Positions 1 through 9,006 of a stretch of 37,471 bases of DNA are shown here, one piece after another; within the stretch, counting starts at the first letter, position 1, and the number at the start of each line of letters is the position of its first letter. The DNA comes from Chloroflexota bacterium (GTDB lineage: Bacteria > Chloroflexota > UBA11872): the NCBI GenBank assembly GCA_028875175.1, contig JAPPFO010000237.1:1-37471 (forward strand), read 5' to 3'. The position numbers and the translations under genes were made by a program. The notes under the pieces are model-generated. The model did not search any database. It was not told the origin of the DNA and worked only from the letters and a program-made list of their open reading frames with translations.

Positions 1-42
1 TGTGTTCACCATGTCTCCGAACATGTGTTCATGATGTCCCCG
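1..42. repeat. Imperfect 19-bp direct repeat (1-19 and 24-42) at the window edge; possibly the end of a mobile element
   Basis: TGTGTTCACCATGTCTCCG vs TGTGTTCATGATGTCCCCG, 16/19 identical, separated by AACA. Confidence 0.4.
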
Positions 43-125
43 GTCTGCACAAGGGCGAGGGAGAAAGAGCGGCGTCCTACAAAAGGAGTCTGACCATGTC
101 CCGAGCCGCGTCGTGGTCGGGGTGG

Positions 126-275
126 GTGCCCGGAAGACCCCTCACCGATTTCGGGCGAAGACGCCCGAATCTGCCTCTCCCCCAGGAGAGGGGAAAGACC
201 GATGTCCCTTCGAATTAGGTGACACCTGAGATCTTTGCGTAACCCGGGAGTGGTTGCCCGAAAGAACCTCACCCC
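126..275. repeat. Partial or degenerate copy of the MITE-like repeat
   Basis: GTGCCCGGAAGACCCCTCACCGATTTCGGGCGAAGACGCCCGAATCTGCCTCTCCCCCAGGAGAGG resembles 318-385 and 1798-1865; followed at 229-275 by another copy of the 'GAGAYCTTTGCGTAACCCG..GTGGTTGCCCG' segment. Confidence 0.75.
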
Positions 276-556
276 AACCCTCTCCCAGGGAGAGACCTTT
301 GCGTAACCCGAGCGTGGTTGCCCGGAAGACCCCTCACCGGTTTCGGCCGGGGACGGCCGAACCTGCCTCTCCCCTCGGAGAGGGTGAAGAGCGCCGCGCC
401 CCTTGGAGGTTGGAGTCCGTCCGCAGGCTCTGGCGCGTGGGTCAAGACCGGAAGACCCCTGAGCGTGACACTCTCGCCCAGGAGAGGGATTTAGTGACGG
501 CCATAGGTTTGAGGGCCAGCAGCGCTTTTGCAAAGGTCTTCAAGGGGAGCGAGAGC
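266..556. mobile_element. MITE-like non-coding repeat, copy 1 (downstream of opcA)
   Basis: Left end CCCTCTCCCAGGGAGAGACCTTTGCG (278-303); degenerate inverted right end GCAAAGGTCTTCAAGGGGAGCGAG (529-552); internal hairpins TTCGGCCG-GGGA-CGGCCGAA and CCTCTCC-CCTC-GGAGAGG; no transposase. Confidence 0.6.
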
Positions 557-576
557 AAGAGGCCTGCCGCTGTGAA

Positions 577-1647
577 TCAGGCGGCGGCAAGGGTTCGGGC
601 GAGTGTGACGGACTGCTGGAATACCGGATAGTGGGCGCCGCCGGTGAGGAGGTCGTCGAGGCGGAGGCGGGGCCGGGTGGGCGGTGGACGGCGGACGGCG
701 ACGTGGGTGATGGGGGCGAGGTCCGACTGACAGTCGACAACGATGTCCTCGGGCGACGGCATGTGGGCGAGGTAGCGGCTGGTTGGGGCGCTGAGCCGGA
801 CCATTTCAATCAGGACGTTCGGCGTTGACGACGGTTCACAGATGACATCGACCGCGTGGCCGTCGGACGCGAGACGCCAGCCCTGCGCCGTGCGGCGATC
901 CAGTCGCCAGCCAAGGCGCGACGCCATCCAGCCGACGAGCAGGAGGGCGGCGGCGTGGCCGCCCGGCGACTGCTGGACGGCCAACTCAACCGACCTGACA
1001 TGCTCCAAGTCGATGCGGGCGGCGGGCTGGTCGAAGGCCTGCGCGAACGCCTGGCGCCAGGCGAGCAGGCGAAGCCAGAGGGCATCGGTGACCCGGGCGT
1101 GGTGATCGGCGGTGACGACGTCGCCGAGCACCGCGAAGTCGGCGACAACGTCGGTCATGGCGCTGGAGTCGACCAGAATGCGATCGGCAATGTCGAGCAT
1201 GTCGTCGAACAGGTGATCGTCAGTGACGGCTGGCCCGTTCCACCAAACGACGGTGGGGACGCCGCTGGCGGACCAGCTGGCGGCGATGGCGGCGCCTTCC
1301 TCGAATGCGCGGCCCTGCAGGGCGGCGGTCAGCAGTTCGCCGCGGATCGCGGAGGCGCCGTCGGACCTACGTGCGGACAAGAGGCTGACGCGCACCGGGT
1401 CGGAACTCCGGGCGGTGTCGGGGTCATTGACGAGGGCGATGACGCGGCCGGGGTAGGCGGCGACGACGGGCTGGGTCTCGGCTTCGATTTCAGCCCAGCC
1501 GGTGGGCTCGGGATAGCGGGCGACGATGGTGGCGAGGAGCATCTGGGCGTTGAGCTCGGCGCCTGCGTCGGCGGCCTGGCGGGCGGCTTGTTCGCGGAGG
1601 CGGGCAAGAGTTGGGAGGGTGTCGGCGATGGTGGTGGTGAGGTTCAT
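577..1647 (-). CDS. opcA: Glucose-6-phosphate dehydrogenase assembly protein OpcA
   Basis: 356-aa ORF resembling OpcA over its length (e.g. 'PTVVWWNGPAVTDDHLFDDMLDIADRILVDSS'); downstream of zwf on the same strand. Confidence 0.88.
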   Translation of the reverse strand: MNLTTTIADTLPTLARLREQAARQAADAGAELNAQMLLATIVARYPEPTGWAEIEAETQPVVAAYPGRVIALVNDPDTARSSDPVRVSLLSARRSDGASAIRGELLTAALQGRAFEEGAAIAASWSASGVPTVVWWNGPAVTDDHLFDDMLDIADRILVDSSAMTDVVADFAVLGDVVTADHHARVTDALWLRLLAWRQAFAQAFDQPAARIDLEHVRSVELAVQQSPGGHAAALLLVGWMASRLGWRLDRRTAQGWRLASDGHAVDVICEPSSTPNVLIEMVRLSAPTSRYLAHMPSPEDIVVDCQSDLAPITHVAVRRPPPTRPRLRLDDLLTGGAHYPVFQQSVTLARTLAAA

Positions 1648-1745
1648 CAGAGGGCTAAAGGCAGTTCATTTGGACCAAAGATGGGACAAGAGGTACGGCG
1701 TCGGTCTTCTTGCGTTCGGGGATGAGGAGATGCCCGGAGTTTCGA

Positions 1746-1990
1746 CCCTCACCCCAGCCCTCTCCCTGCCAGAGACCTTTGCGTAACCCGAGGGCGGGTG
1801 CCCGGAAGACCCCTCACCGGTTTCGGCCGGGGACGGCCGAACCTGCCTCTCCCCCAGGAGAGGGTAAAGACCCGCGTCCCCTTGAAGAGATTGACACCGA
1901 ACACCGTCGCCTTCCCCCGGGTGGGAGTAAAAGCGTCCGCGAACTGGAGGGTCACGGGAGTTTCGCAAAGGTCTCTGCCAGGGAGAGGGA
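1746..1990. mobile_element. MITE-like non-coding repeat, copy 2, between zwf and opcA
   Basis: Terminal inverted repeats CCCTCTCCCTGCCAGAGACCTTTGCG (1758-1783) and CGCAAAGGTCTCTGCCAGGGAGAGGG (1964-1989), 25/26 complementary; interior nearly identical to copy 1 over ~95 bp. Confidence 0.7.
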
Positions 1991-2045
1991 GGAAGAGGCG
2001 TGTGATTCCCTAGATGCTTTCGAGCAGCGAAGGCGCCGGGGGCGC

Positions 2046-3602
2046 TCACAGGCGGCGCCAGCGGAAGCCGTCGGCTCGGAGGAGGTCGCCGGCCTGGCGG
2101 GGGCCCCAGCGGCCGGCTTCGTAGGTGGGGAGGCGGGAGACGGGGTCGCCTTCCCAGGCTTCGAGGATAGGCATGACGGCGCGCCAGGCGGCTTCGGTTT
2201 CGTCGCGGCGAATGAAGAGGGTCTGGTCGCCGAGCATCACGTCGAGCAGCAGGCGTTCGTAGGCGTCGGGGGACTCCTCGGCGAAGCTCTGGCCGTAGCC
2301 AAAGTCCATGCGGACCGGGCGGACGCGCATGCCGAGCCCGGGCTGCTTGGCCTCGAAGGTGATGGACACGCCTTCGTCGGGCTGGATGCGCAGGGCCAGT
2401 ACGTTGGGCGGCACGCCGTCGGGGTTGGATTCGCCGAAGAGCAGGTGGGGGACTTCGTTGAACTGGATGGCGATTTCACTGGCGCGCTTGGCGAGGCGCT
2501 TGCCGCTGCGCAGGTAGAAGGGGACGCCCTTCCAGCGCCAGTTATCAATGAAGAAGCGAGAGGCAAAGTAGGTCTCGGTGGTGGAGTCGGGAGCCACGCC
2601 GTCCTCGTCGCGATAGGCGGGGACTTCCCGGCCTTCGACGAAGCCGGCGCCGTAGGACGCGCGCATGACGTTGCTGGCGACCTGGTCGGGTTCGAGGTGG
2701 CGCAGGGCGCGGAGGACCTTGACCTTTTCGTCGCGGATGGAGTCGGCCTGGAAGTCAACGGGCGGCTCCATGGCCACGAGGGCGAAGAGCTGCATGATGT
2801 GGTTCTGGACCATGTCGCGAAGGACGCCGGCTTCCTCGTAGTAGGTACCGCGACCCTCGAGGCCGACGGATTCCGCCACGGTAATTTGTACGGAGTCGAT
2901 GTAGCGGCGGTTCCAGACCGGTTCGAAGATGACGTTGGCAAAGCGCAGGACAAGGACGTTCTGGACGGTTTCCTTACCCAGATAGTGGTCGATGCGGTAG
3001 ATCTGCGATTCGTCGAAGACGTCGTTGGCGATCGCATTGAGGTCCAGGGCGGTGGCGAGGTCGCGGCCGAACGGCTTCTCGATGACGATGCGCGTCGTGC
3101 CGGGGCCGCGGTTGAGGCCGGTTTCGCCGAGCAGGCGGATGATCTCGGGGAAGAGGCTGGGCTGGGTGGCGAGGTAGAAGATGCGGTTGCCGCCGGTGCC
3201 GTGGCGGGTCTCGATATCGGCCAGCTCACGCTTCAGGTCTTCGTAGCCCGCGTGGGTGCTGAAGTCGCCACGGACGTAGTAGAGGCCCTGCTGGAAGGCG
3301 TTCCAGAGTTCGGGGTCGGGCTTGCCGGTGCGGGAGAAGCTGGTGGTGGCTTCGAGTTGGCGAGCCCGGTAACTCTCGTCGTCCATCGGGCGGCGACCCA
3401 GGCCGACGACGGCAAGGGACGACGGCAGCAGGGCGTTGCGTTCGAGGTTGTAGAGGGCGGGAATGAGCTTGCGGGCGGCGAGGTCGCCGGAGCCGCCGAA
3501 GATGATGAGGGTGTGACCGGGGGGAGCCTCCTGGAATGACAGGCCTTCACGTAGCGGATTGACTCCAAGCGCGGCGTCTAAGGCCTGGCCGTTCGTGCTC
3601 AT
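2046..3602 (-). CDS. zwf: Glucose-6-phosphate 1-dehydrogenase
   Basis: LIIFGGSGDLAARKLIPALYNL nucleotide-binding region and RIDHYLGKETVQNVLVLRFAN motif. The track ORF (to 3914) is over-extended; start MSTNGQALDA at 3602. Confidence 0.95.
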   Translation of the reverse strand: MSTNGQALDAALGVNPLREGLSFQEAPPGHTLIIFGGSGDLAARKLIPALYNLERNALLPSSLAVVGLGRRPMDDESYRARQLEATTSFSRTGKPDPELWNAFQQGLYYVRGDFSTHAGYEDLKRELADIETRHGTGGNRIFYLATQPSLFPEIIRLLGETGLNRGPGTTRIVIEKPFGRDLATALDLNAIANDVFDESQIYRIDHYLGKETVQNVLVLRFANVIFEPVWNRRYIDSVQITVAESVGLEGRGTYYEEAGVLRDMVQNHIMQLFALVAMEPPVDFQADSIRDEKVKVLRALRHLEPDQVASNVMRASYGAGFVEGREVPAYRDEDGVAPDSTTETYFASRFFIDNWRWKGVPFYLRSGKRLAKRASEIAIQFNEVPHLLFGESNPDGVPPNVLALRIQPDEGVSITFEAKQPGLGMRVRPVRMDFGYGQSFAEESPDAYERLLLDVMLGDQTLFIRRDETEAAWRAVMPILEAWEGDPVSRLPTYEAGRWGPRQAGDLLRADGFRWRRL

Positions 3603-3615
3603 GGGAAATGCTCCG

Positions 3616-5325
3616 TCAAGCGGAAGTGATCTGGTCCAGGGCGGTGCGAAGGGCGGAGGCCACGGTTTCGAGGTCGGTGGACGAGTCGCCGAGATGCAGG
3701 CGGAGGCGGCGGCGTTCGCGGGCGGCGAGGGATTCCAGGTCACCGATGGCTTGCGCGTCGATGAGCGTGCCGAAGGTGTAGCCGCGGGCAGGGACGTCAA
3801 CATCATCCTGGTGATCGGCGGTGATCTGCAGGAACACACCGCTGTCGGGGCCGCCCTTGTGCAACTGGCCGGTGGAGTGCAGGAAGCGGGGACCGTAGCC
3901 GAGGGTGACGGCACGATGCAGGGCGTCGCGGAGCAGGGCCTGAATAGTGCGCAGGCCGGCGTCGTGAGCGGGCGTGCGGTCGACGTAGGCCTGGATGGAG
4001 ATGTAGTCGCCGCGGCGGACGGAGCTGAGCCAACCGGTGAGGGCGGTGGTGAGGTCGGGGGCCTGGCTGCCGGCGGCGAGCACGCCGTTGGCGCTGGGGC
4101 CGGCGGGGATTTCGAACGGCTCGCCGGAGGCAGTGATCTGGCCGAGGACGCGGTCCGTGTTGTCCTTGCTCTCGGCGACGCTGGGCTGGTCGAATGGATT
4201 TATGTCAAGCAGCGAGCCGGCCACCGCGGTGGCGAGTTCCCAGGTGAGGAAGTGGGCGCCGATGTCGTGCGGATCGTCCAGCGGGAGGGTGATGACCGGG
4301 TGGCCGGCGTTGGCGAGAGCTTCGAGGCGGGCGCAGCGGCCGTCGTCGGGGTCGCCGGCCAGGGCGAGTTCCACGAAGACACGATCGTTGTCGTACATGC
4401 AGGGGTCGCCCAGCGGCTCGCCGTCGACCGGCACGATGCCCTGGCCTTCCTTTCCGGTGCTCTCAGCGACGAGCTGCTCGACCCAGGCGCCGACGGGCCG
4501 AAGGGAGGCGGAGGGTACGAGCGTGAGTTTGTTCCGCCCCGCCCCGGCGAGTGCACCGAGCGCCACGCCGATGGTGACGGGCGGGTTGGTGCTGACCGAG
4601 GGGTTGGCGGCAGAAGATTGACCGGCGGCTATGGCGCGATCGAGCAGCGGCTCCAGGTCAATGCCGGCGAGCGCCGCGGGGACGAGTCCGAAGAAGGACA
4701 GCGCGGAGTAACGGCCGCCGATGTCAGGCGGGTTGAGGAAGACGCGGGCGTAGGCGTGGTCCTGGGCGAGCGAGGCGAGGCTGGTTCCGGGATCGGTGAT
4801 GGCGACGAAGTGGCGGCCTGGCGACTCAGCGCCGGCGGCGGCGTAGCGGGACCAGAAGTACTCGGCGAGAGTGGCGGTTTCCAGGGTGCCGCCGGACTTG
4901 CTGGCGACGATGAACAGTGACCGGTCGAGGTCAAGATCAGACTCGACGCGGCGGATGGCGGCGGGGTCGGTGGTGTCGAGGACCGTGAGTTGGGGCGAGC
5001 CCTCGGCCTGCGGGATGACGGAGGCCATGACCTCGGGGGCGAGGCTGCTGCCGCCCATGCCAAGGAGGACCACGTCGTCGACCTGTTGAGCGATCTCGGC
5101 GCTCCAGGCGGAGAGGTCGTCAACGCCGGCTCGCATGGATTCGGCCACGCGCAGCCAGCCGAGGCTGTCAGCAATCTGGTTTTGGACGAGGGGGTTCTGG
5201 GTCCAGAGGGAGAGATCGGCGGCCCAAAGACGACGGGCGACGTCGTTGGCCTGGGCGCGATCCAAGGCTTCGGCAACGGCATCAGTCGCCGGGCCAAAGC
5301 GAGCGGTGGGACCCTCGCCGGACAT
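3616..5325 (-). CDS. pgi: Glucose-6-phosphate isomerase, TalPgi-type Pgi domain
   Basis: VVLLGMGGSSLAPEV and FIVASKSGGTLET SIS-type motifs; follows tal in the same frame. Confidence 0.85.
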   Translation of the reverse strand: MSGEGPTARFGPATDAVAEALDRAQANDVARRLWAADLSLWTQNPLVQNQIADSLGWLRVAESMRAGVDDLSAWSAEIAQQVDDVVLLGMGGSSLAPEVMASVIPQAEGSPQLTVLDTTDPAAIRRVESDLDLDRSLFIVASKSGGTLETATLAEYFWSRYAAAGAESPGRHFVAITDPGTSLASLAQDHAYARVFLNPPDIGGRYSALSFFGLVPAALAGIDLEPLLDRAIAAGQSSAANPSVSTNPPVTIGVALGALAGAGRNKLTLVPSASLRPVGAWVEQLVAESTGKEGQGIVPVDGEPLGDPCMYDNDRVFVELALAGDPDDGRCARLEALANAGHPVITLPLDDPHDIGAHFLTWELATAVAGSLLDINPFDQPSVAESKDNTDRVLGQITASGEPFEIPAGPSANGVLAAGSQAPDLTTALTGWLSSVRRGDYISIQAYVDRTPAHDAGLRTIQALLRDALHRAVTLGYGPRFLHSTGQLHKGGPDSGVFLQITADHQDDVDVPARGYTFGTLIDAQAIGDLESLAARERRRLRLHLGDSSTDLETVASALRTALDQITSA

Positions 5326-5343
5326 TGCGGCCTCAGTTCCAGG

Positions 5344-6471
5344 CTAGGAGGCGAGCGCCCCCGCCTTGGCCTCCAGGTCTTGCAGGAGGTCGTCGTAGGA
5401 GTCGATGAACTTCTGGACGCCCTCTTCCTGGAGCTGGTCCATGATGGCGTCGAGGTCGACGCCCAGGGCGGCGAGCCGCTCAAGGACGCCGCTCCAGTAG
5501 TCGGGGTCGCTGCTTACGGTGGACTGCACCTCGCCCTGCTCGCGGAAGGCGTCCATGGTGACCGAGGGCATGGTGTTGACGGTTTTGGGGCCGATGAGCT
5601 CGTCCACGTAGAGGGTGGGCGGGTACTCGGGATTCTTGGTGCTGGTGCTGGCCCAGAGCGGGCGCTGGGGCTGGGCGCCGTCGGCGGCCAGGGCCTGGTA
5701 GCGCTCGGAGGCGGAGATCTCCTCGAAGATCTCGTAGACGGCCTTGGAGTTGGCGATGGCGGCCTTGCCGAGGAGGGAGCGGATTTCATCGGCGTCGCCC
5801 GGGCGTTCCGCCAGGAGTGCTTCGAGCTGGGCATCAACGGCAGTGTCGATGCGGCTGACGAAGGTGCTGGCCACGGAGGCAACATCGTCCACCGGTTTGC
5901 CGGCAGCCGCGCGGTTTTCGAGGGCGCTGAGATAAGCATCGACCACGCCGCGGTAGACGGCCTGGGCGAAGATGAGGGTGATGTTGACGTTGACGCCTTC
6001 GCTGATCAGGGTCTCGACCGCGGGTAAACCGGCGGGCGTGGCGGGGACCTTGATCATGAGGTTTGGGCGGTTCACCGAGGCGAGCAGGCGGCGGGCTTCT
6101 TCGACCGTGCCCTCGGTGTCGTGGGCCAGGCGCGGGGAGACTTCCAGGCTGACGAAGCCGTCGGTCATGCCCGATTCGTCGAAGACCGGGCGCAGCACGT
6201 CGCAGGCGGCGGCGATGTCGTCAACGGCGATGGCCTCGAACATCTCCTCGGGCGAGAAGCCCTGGGCGCCGAGACGGCGGATGTCCTCGTCGTAGGTGTC
6301 GCTGCCCTTGATGGCCTCCTGGAAGATCGTGGGGTTGGAGGTCATGCCGCGGACGCCCTCTTCGGCGACCAGGCGGGCGAGTTCTCCAGAGTCGACCAGG
6401 TCCCGGCTGAGGAAGTCCAGCCAGACGCTTTGACCGTGCGCATGGAGTTCGTGCAGCGGGGTTTGAGACAT
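5344..6471 (-). CDS. tal: Transaldolase
   Basis: MTSNPTIFQEAIKGSDTYD, NLMIKVPAT, GVNVNITLIFA, VASTFVSRIDTAVD motifs; start MSQTPLHEL with GGAGG 5 nt upstream. Confidence 0.94.
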   Translation of the reverse strand: MSQTPLHELHAHGQSVWLDFLSRDLVDSGELARLVAEEGVRGMTSNPTIFQEAIKGSDTYDEDIRRLGAQGFSPEEMFEAIAVDDIAAACDVLRPVFDESGMTDGFVSLEVSPRLAHDTEGTVEEARRLLASVNRPNLMIKVPATPAGLPAVETLISEGVNVNITLIFAQAVYRGVVDAYLSALENRAAAGKPVDDVASVASTFVSRIDTAVDAQLEALLAERPGDADEIRSLLGKAAIANSKAVYEIFEEISASERYQALAADGAQPQRPLWASTSTKNPEYPPTLYVDELIGPKTVNTMPSVTMDAFREQGEVQSTVSSDPDYWSGVLERLAALGVDLDAIMDQLQEEGVQKFIDSYDDLLQDLEAKAGALAS

Positions 6472-6827
6472 CGAAACCTCCGGGGCCGGAGCAGCGTTGG
6501 TCGGCCGAGGTCGAGCGTGCAAGCGGGTGGCTTACACGGGTACGTCTGCTACAGCAATCGTACCAACGGGACCGCCGACGGCCTTCGGTCGTAGGCGTTG
6601 AGATCAGGCTGCCTTAATCAGGAAGGGATAGCAGGCACGGCACGATCCTCCGAAGGCGCGGCTATCGCGGCATGCCCCGTGTGTTGGGGCCCGGTGGTTT
6701 AGCGATGGCCGCTAGGGCGTAGCTCTCGGGCGCCTGCCAGGCCCCGGGACTCGCGGCTTCGGAAACTCCCGCATTGCCCTTGGTTGGCAGGGAACGAGCG
6801 TCGTCAGCAGCACCCGACGCCCACGTA

Positions 6828-8345
6828 TCAGGGCGCGACGTAGCCGAAACCGATAGGAAGAACGACCAAGACCATAGCAATGAGCCCGGCAAAAATGAGC
6901 GCGCTCACTCGGACCGACGGCCAGAACGAGTCGCGCCAGAAGCGCGCTGGCGGGGCTGCGAGCCCGCGCCATACAAGCGTGGCGACAAACAGCGACACAT
7001 AGGCCATGAGAACCACGTCGCCAATCAGAAACAATCGGCGCGGATCACGCACGAGCAGGTCTTGGACGATCTGTGCGCCCGAACCGACCGAGTAGATTCC
7101 CATCGCGAGCTGTCGCGACTGCGGGACGCCGTCCACCATGACGTCGCCAAGGGGCCCGGCACTTTCACCCATCAATCCGAGATGTACACGATGTGACGAC
7201 TCGCTGACGATCACCAGGTTGAACTGTTCACCCCGGTTGCCGCGGACCGGTTCGAATTCGATGCGATTAATGGCGGGGCTGGACCGGTTCCCGCGCACCT
7301 CACCTCTGGTCGAGGCCGGGCGCCCGCCCTGGACGGGCACGAGGCTGACGAGAATGGTGGCGTGGTCGTCCTTCCCATCCGCGTCCTCGAGGTAGCCCCA
7401 GAGATCCAGCGCGGTCAGATTGCCGAGATGGGCCTGAACCGGTTGCTCAACTCGCGAGGTGGGGCTTGCGTAGGCGTTGGGGCGCATCCAGCCGGCTTCC
7501 TCCCATTCGTAGTCCGCGAGCAAGGCGGGAATACTCGCGGCGATTACGGCCACTGTCACCCCGAGGGCAGCCCACCGCACAAATGGAGTGCCCTGGCGCC
7601 GCCTGCCGTCAACGCTCACTGAGTGCCGGGTTACGAGCGTCTCGAAGAAAACCACAGCCAGGATCGCGCCGGCCATGATCTCCGACGCGTCGTCAAGATA
7701 GGTCCCCCACCAATGCGTCGTTCCGTACAGGACGCCGAAGCCGTCGCGAAGGATCGCGCCGATACCAAGCGCAACCGCCAGTGCGGTCAGTAGCAAGAGC
7801 GCCGGTTTTCGGCGAAACGACGTAAAGACGACCCATCCCGACAGCACGGCAAATGGGAAGGTAAGCACCATCACTACGGCCGCCCAATGAATGCCGCCCG
7901 GAAGGTCAGCGAGGTTCAATCTCGCGAGAATGAGCTGATATTGATCCCATTGCTTTAATGAGTCCTTGATGCTTGCGGCTTCTTCCCAGGCAATGAGCGC
8001 GGCGAAAAGCGCAACGGCGATCCAGCCGAGAACCCAGAGCCAGCGAGGATGCCGCTCGGCAGGCGGCGGGCGGACCAATTGCGCCGCTGCCAGGACAGCA
8101 ACCGCTGCCCAAAGGCCGCTCGCATACCAGTTGGCCGCCGATTGCTCGCTGTCCAGGTTCAGGTGCTCGAACCACTCATAGAACCCAGGCCATAACCAGC
8201 CGGACGCAAAGAAGGCCAGTGGCAGGGTGAGCGCGACGTTCCCGGCCAAGAACACCACGCTGAGCCAGGCCCGGGTCCGCGGATGCCTAACGGAAAGCGT
8301 CCTGATCACGGGGCTTTTGGTGCGTGCATCCGACTCGCCTGACAA
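6828..8345 (-). CDS. Hypothetical multi-pass membrane protein
   Basis: 505-aa ORF with several hydrophobic helices at both ends and a hydrophilic domain between; no family recognised. Confidence 0.65.
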   Translation of the reverse strand: MSGESDARTKSPVIRTLSVRHPRTRAWLSVVFLAGNVALTLPLAFFASGWLWPGFYEWFEHLNLDSEQSAANWYASGLWAAVAVLAAAQLVRPPPAERHPRWLWVLGWIAVALFAALIAWEEAASIKDSLKQWDQYQLILARLNLADLPGGIHWAAVVMVLTFPFAVLSGWVVFTSFRRKPALLLLTALAVALGIGAILRDGFGVLYGTTHWWGTYLDDASEIMAGAILAVVFFETLVTRHSVSVDGRRRQGTPFVRWAALGVTVAVIAASIPALLADYEWEEAGWMRPNAYASPTSRVEQPVQAHLGNLTALDLWGYLEDADGKDDHATILVSLVPVQGGRPASTRGEVRGNRSSPAINRIEFEPVRGNRGEQFNLVIVSESSHRVHLGLMGESAGPLGDVMVDGVPQSRQLAMGIYSVGSGAQIVQDLLVRDPRRLFLIGDVVLMAYVSLFVATLVWRGLAAPPARFWRDSFWPSVRVSALIFAGLIAMVLVVLPIGFGYVAP

Positions 8346-8469
8346 GCCGCTGAGTGTGCCCAGCGACTAAAGGGCTGGCAAACGCTGATACGGGCACCGG
8401 CGACACAGGTCGGACGGGGACATCAACGCGGCGCCGGTCCCCAGGCAAGCCGGCGAAACGGCGAGCTGG

Positions 8470-8931
8470 TTAGGGGCTGAGGCGTTCGCCGCGTTCGAGG
8501 GCCTGGACTTTGCGGAGGCGGCGGACGTAGCGCTTTTCGTCAGCAGCGAATTCGGCGCCGAGGAAGGCGTCGACAAGCTCCTCGATCAGCGAGAGTCCGA
8601 CGATGCCGGAGCCGAGGCAGAGGATGTTCATGTCGTCGTGCTGGACGCCCTGGCGGGCGGAGTAGGTGTCGTGGCACATGCCGGCGCGGGCGCCCGCGAT
8701 CTTGTTCGCCGCAACACAGGCGCCGACGCCGCTGCCGCAGACGATGATGCCGCGGTCGGCCTGGCCGCAGGCGACGGACTCGGCGACGGCGGCGGCGTAG
8801 TCGGGATAGTCCACGGATTCATCGGAGTGGGCGCCGAAGTCGATGACCTGGCAGCCGGCAGCTCGCAGGATCGCGACGAGGTCGGACTTGATGGCAAAGC
8901 CGCGGTGGTCCACGCCGATGGCGACGTTCAT
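8470..8931 (-). CDS. rpiB: Ribose-5-phosphate isomerase B (RpiB/LacAB family)
   Basis: IIVCGSGVGACVAANKIAGARAGMCHDTYSARQGVQHDDMNILCLGSGIVG signature. Confidence 0.95.
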   Translation of the reverse strand: MNVAIGVDHRGFAIKSDLVAILRAAGCQVIDFGAHSDESVDYPDYAAAVAESVACGQADRGIIVCGSGVGACVAANKIAGARAGMCHDTYSARQGVQHDDMNILCLGSGIVGLSLIEELVDAFLGAEFAADEKRYVRRLRKVQALERGERLSP

Positions 8932-9006
8932 GGGTGTCTCCGGGGGTTGGCAGTGCTTGGGGGCAGTTTCCGCGACCGGGGAGCCGTTTGCACGTCTGTC
9001 CGGGGC

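Noticed and set aside
1710-3539. 609-aa plus-strand ORF antisense to zwf
   Set aside because: Shadow ORF from GC-rich third positions; composition is Gly/Val/Asp-rich with no domain, while the minus strand encodes zwf clearly.
3559-6594. Long plus-strand ORFs (453 aa, 345 aa, 157 aa) opposite pgi and tal
   Set aside because: Antisense shadows of well-recognised genes.
6595-6827. Possible tRNA or small RNA in the gap between tal and the 505-aa gene
   Set aside because: No GTTC-A T-loop/cloverleaf pairing could be recognised; only scattered GC-rich dyads.
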